From NCBI RefSeq assembly GCF_051020985.1, contig NW_027475143.1, positions 1,116,001-1,180,000 on the forward strand: a DNA stretch of 64,000 bases. Reading direction: 5' to 3'. Made by a program: the position numbers and the translations under genes. Positions 61,511 through 64,000 of the stretch are shown piece after piece. Below the pieces are notes generated by a model. The model saw only the letters and a list, made by a program, of their open reading frames with translations, was not told the DNA's origin and made no database searches. Each line of letters starts with the position of its first letter. Within the stretch, counting starts at the first letter, position 1. The stretch comes from Nomia melanderi (Eukaryota; Arthropoda; Insecta; Hymenoptera; Halictidae).

Positions 61511-64000
61511 GCCCTGGCGCATGAATCTGTGCAGCGGGAACGACCTCGCACCACCAGGGGCCGAGAAAACCACCGTCTCATGGGGACGGACACTCAGGGT
61601 CAGGGGAAAATCCAATATATATCTGATGATATCTCGGGTGCTATTAGAGATAGCGCAATAAACCAAAGTGAATTATCTGCAGGAGGCACTGGCGCATGCA
61701 TCTGTGCAGCGGGAACGACCTCGGACCACCAGGGGCCGAGAAAATTACAGACTTTCGGTATCCGTCACCCAAAGTCATGTAAAAATCCAGCATATATATG
61801 GAGCTTTCTCGGGTGCTATTAGAGATAGCGCAATAAACCAAAGTGAATTATCTGCAGGAGGCCCTGGCGCATGCATCTGTGCAGCGGGAACGACTCCCGA
61901 CCACCAGGGGCCGAGACAACCACCGTCTCATGGGGCCGGCCACTCAGGGTCAGGGGAAAATCCAATATATATCTGGTTATATCTCGGGTGCTATTAGAGA
62001 TAGCGCCATAAACCAAAGTGAATTATCTGCAGGAGGCCCTGGCGCATGAATCTGTGCAACGGGAACGACCTCGGACCACCAGGGGCCGAGAAAACCACCG
62101 TCTCATGGGGCCGGACGCTCAGGGTCAGCGAAAAATCCAGGATATATCTGGTGATATCTCGGTTGCTATTACAGATAGCGCAGTAAATCAAAGTGCGTTG
62201 TTTGTAGGATGCCCTGGCGCATAAATGTGGCCAGCGGGAACGACCTCGGACCACCAGGGGCGGAGAAAACCAGAGTCTCATGGGGCCTGACACACAGGGT
62301 CAGGGGAAAATCCAATATATATCTGGTGATATCTCGGGTGCTAATACATATAGCGCAATAAATCAAAGTGCATTGTCTGTAGGATGCCCTGGCGCATAAA
62401 TGTGGCCAGCGGGAACGACCTCGGACCACCAGGGGCCGAGAAAACCAGAGTCTCATGGGGCCTGACCCACACGGTCAGGGAAAAATCCAATATACATCTG
62501 GTGATATCTTGGGTGCTATTAGAGATAGCGCAATAAACCAAAGTGAATTATCTGCAGGAGGCCCTGGCGCATGAATCTGTGCAACGGGAACGACCTCGGA
62601 CCACCAGGGGCCGAGGAAACCAGAGTCTCATGGGGCCTGACACTCAGGGTCAGGGAAAAATCCAATATATATCTGGTGATATCTTGGGTGCTATTAGAGA
62701 TAGCGCAATAAACCAAAGTGAATTATCTGCAGGAGGCCCTGGCGCATGAATCTGTGCAGCGGGAACGACCTCGGACAACCAGGAGCCGAGAAAATCACAG
62801 TCTCATGGGGCCGGACAGTCTGGGTCAGGGAGAAATCCTATATATATCTGGTGATATCTCGGGTGCTATTAGAGATAGCGCAATAAAGCAAAGTAAATTA
62901 TCTGCAGGGGGCCCTGGCGCATGAATCTGTGCAGCGGGAACGACCTCGGACCACCAGGGGCCGAGAAAACCACAGTCCCATGGGGCCGGACACTCAGGGT
63001 CAGGGGAAAATCCAGTATATAACTGGTGATATCTCAGGTGCTATTAGAGATAGCGCAATAAACCAAAGTGAATTATCTGCAGGAGGCCCTGGCGCATGAA
63101 TCTGTGCAGCGGGAACGTCCTCGGACCTCCAGGGGCCGAGACAACCACCGTCTCATGGGGCCGGACACTCAGGGTCAGGGTAAAATCCAATATATATCTG
63201 GTGATATCTCGGGTGCTATTACAGATAGCGCCGTAAACCAAAGTGCATTGTCTGTAGGAGGACCTGGCGCATGAATCTGTGCAGGGGGAACGTCCTCGGA
63301 CCTCCAGGGGCCGAGACAACGACCGTCTCATGGGGCCAGACACTCAGAGTCAGGGTAAAATCCAATATATATCTGGTGATATCTCGGGTGCTATTACAGA
63401 TAGCGCAATAAATCAAAGTGCATTGTCTGTAGGAGGCCCTGGCGCATGAATCTGTGCAGCGGGAACGACCTCGGACCACCAGGGGCCGAGAAAATCACAG
63501 TCTCATGGTGCCGGACAGTCTGGGTCAGGGAGAAATCCTATATATATCTGGTGATATCTCGGGTGCTATTAGAGATAGCGTAATAAATCAAAGTAAATTA
63601 TCTGCAGGGGACCCTGGCGCATGAATCTGTGCAGCGGGAACGACATCGGACCACCAGGGGCCGAGAAAACCACAGTGTCATGGGGCCGGACACTCAGGGT
63701 CAGGGTAAAATCCAGTATATAACTGGTGATATCTCGGGTGCTATTAGAGATAGCGCAACAAACCAAAGTGAATTATCTGCAGGAGGCCCTGGCGCATGAA
63801 TCTGTGCAGCATGAACGACCTGGGACCACCACGGGCCGAGAAAACGACCGTCTCATGGGGCCGGACACTCAGTTTCAGGGTAAAATCCAATATATATCTG
63901 GTGATATCTCGGGTGCTATTACAGATAGCGCAATAAATCAAAGTGCATTGTCTGTAGGAGGCCCTGGCGCATGAATCTGTGCAGCGGGAACGACCTCGGA
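61475..64000 (+). repeat. 22-monomer higher-order unit, copy 2 (cut by window end)
   Basis: Follows 57,625-60,150 base for base to the last base of the window apart from the single change at about 63,509. A full copy would end near 65,324, outside the window. Confidence 0.9.

Larger units (their letters stand above)
1..64000 (+). repeat. Satellite DNA array, 175-bp monomer, ~366 copies head to tail
   Basis: Seen directly: the same 175-bp unit recurs from the first to the last base with no interruption and no inverted block. Landmarks such as CTGCAGGAGGCCCTGG, ACCTCGGACC, CCAATATATATCTGG and GATATCTCGGGTGCTATT appear once per unit in this order throughout. The GTG preceding the PstI-type site sits at position 82 modulo 175 near 600 and at 68 modulo 175 near 63,000, a net loss of only 14 bp over 357 units. 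Tandem arrays of nucleosome-sized units are typical of eukaryotic centromeres and pericentromeres; the centromere assignment is inference. I do not recognise the family. No unique sequence or transposon is embedded, and the array continues beyond both window ends. Confidence 0.98.

Noticed and set aside
1..64000. Hundreds of 60-130 codon open frames on both strands with similar peptides (for example ones starting MNYLQEALAHESVQ)
   Set aside because: They recur at exactly 175-bp spacing, begin mostly at GTG in the satellite junction and terminate at fixed satellite stops. The frame shifts each monomer because 175 is not divisible by three. Similarity comes from DNA repetition, not protein selection.
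1..64000. CRISPR array
   Set aside because: The 175-bp units are contiguous with no non-repeated spacers, far longer than CRISPR repeats, and no cas-like gene is present.
1..64000. Primate alpha satellite or another named centromere family
   Set aside because: The length is near that of several known families (about 170-180 bp), but I recognise no sequence match and found no CENP-B box. Length alone does not identify a family.
1..64000. tRNA, 5S rRNA or Pol III internal promoters in the monomer
   Set aside because: No A-box/B-box pair, no GGTTCGANTCC-like string and no cloverleaf-compatible set of stems in either monomer type.

Overview
The whole 64 kb window is satellite DNA: one uninterrupted head-to-tail array of a 175-bp monomer, about 366 copies, all in the same orientation. 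I find no gene, RNA gene, transposon, CRISPR array, origin or unique-sequence island. Open reading frames on both strands recur once per monomer because the DNA recurs. Since 175 = 58x3+1, the frame shifts at every monomer, so no long frame survives. A 64 kb array of a nucleosome-sized monomer points to a eukaryote, most likely centromeric or pericentromeric heterochromatin. I do not recognise the monomer family and cannot name the species. The array runs off both ends of the window.

Monomer anatomy, counting from the GTG of GTGAATTATCTGCAG: PstI-type site CTGCAG or CTGTAG (10-15); short dyad CTCGG/CCGAG (53-57 and 69-73); a variable middle (about 74-115); an AT-rich tract (116-130); EcoRV-type GATATC (136-141); short dyad GCTAT/ATAGC (148-152 and 158-162). 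Type A is the majority form. Type B has a diverged middle (ATTACAGATTTTCGG... through GGTCATGTAAAAATCC), yet aligns to type A without gaps. Pure type B monomers form clusters at about 4.67-5.16, 41.87-42.79, 56.91-57.66 and 60.48-61.51 kb, plus one isolated copy at 34.7 kb. About 18 further monomers are chimeras: a type B middle between type A flanks.

Layout. 1-6.4 kb: mixed type A with a duplicated pair of ~1 kb segments and a 3-monomer B cluster. 5.2-19.5 kb: a 5.5-kb block (13,985-19,471) copies 5,238-13,347, which itself holds a 2,274-bp (13-monomer) tandem duplication. 19.5-21.2 kb: chimera-rich. 21.2-26.5 kb: 2,976-bp (17-monomer) tandem duplication. 27.6-32.3 kb: 1,924-bp (11-monomer) unit, two copies plus a partial third, with private variants. 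33-42 kb: type A with 20-monomer and 17-monomer spaced duplications. 43.4-46.9 kb: nested 6- and 14-monomer units. 47.3-50.5 kb: 1,574-bp (9-monomer) unit, with a third copy at 53.6-54.8 kb. 51.7-53.4 kb: 875-bp (5-monomer) unit. 54.9-57.6 kb: relative of 39.6-42.4 kb. 57.6-64.0 kb: 3,850-bp (22-monomer) unit, nearly identical second copy cut by the window end.

The picture is a young, actively rearranging satellite core. In-register unequal exchange and conversion keep monomer length almost fixed (net 14 bp lost over 357 monomers), while many local higher-order units arise and none takes over the array.
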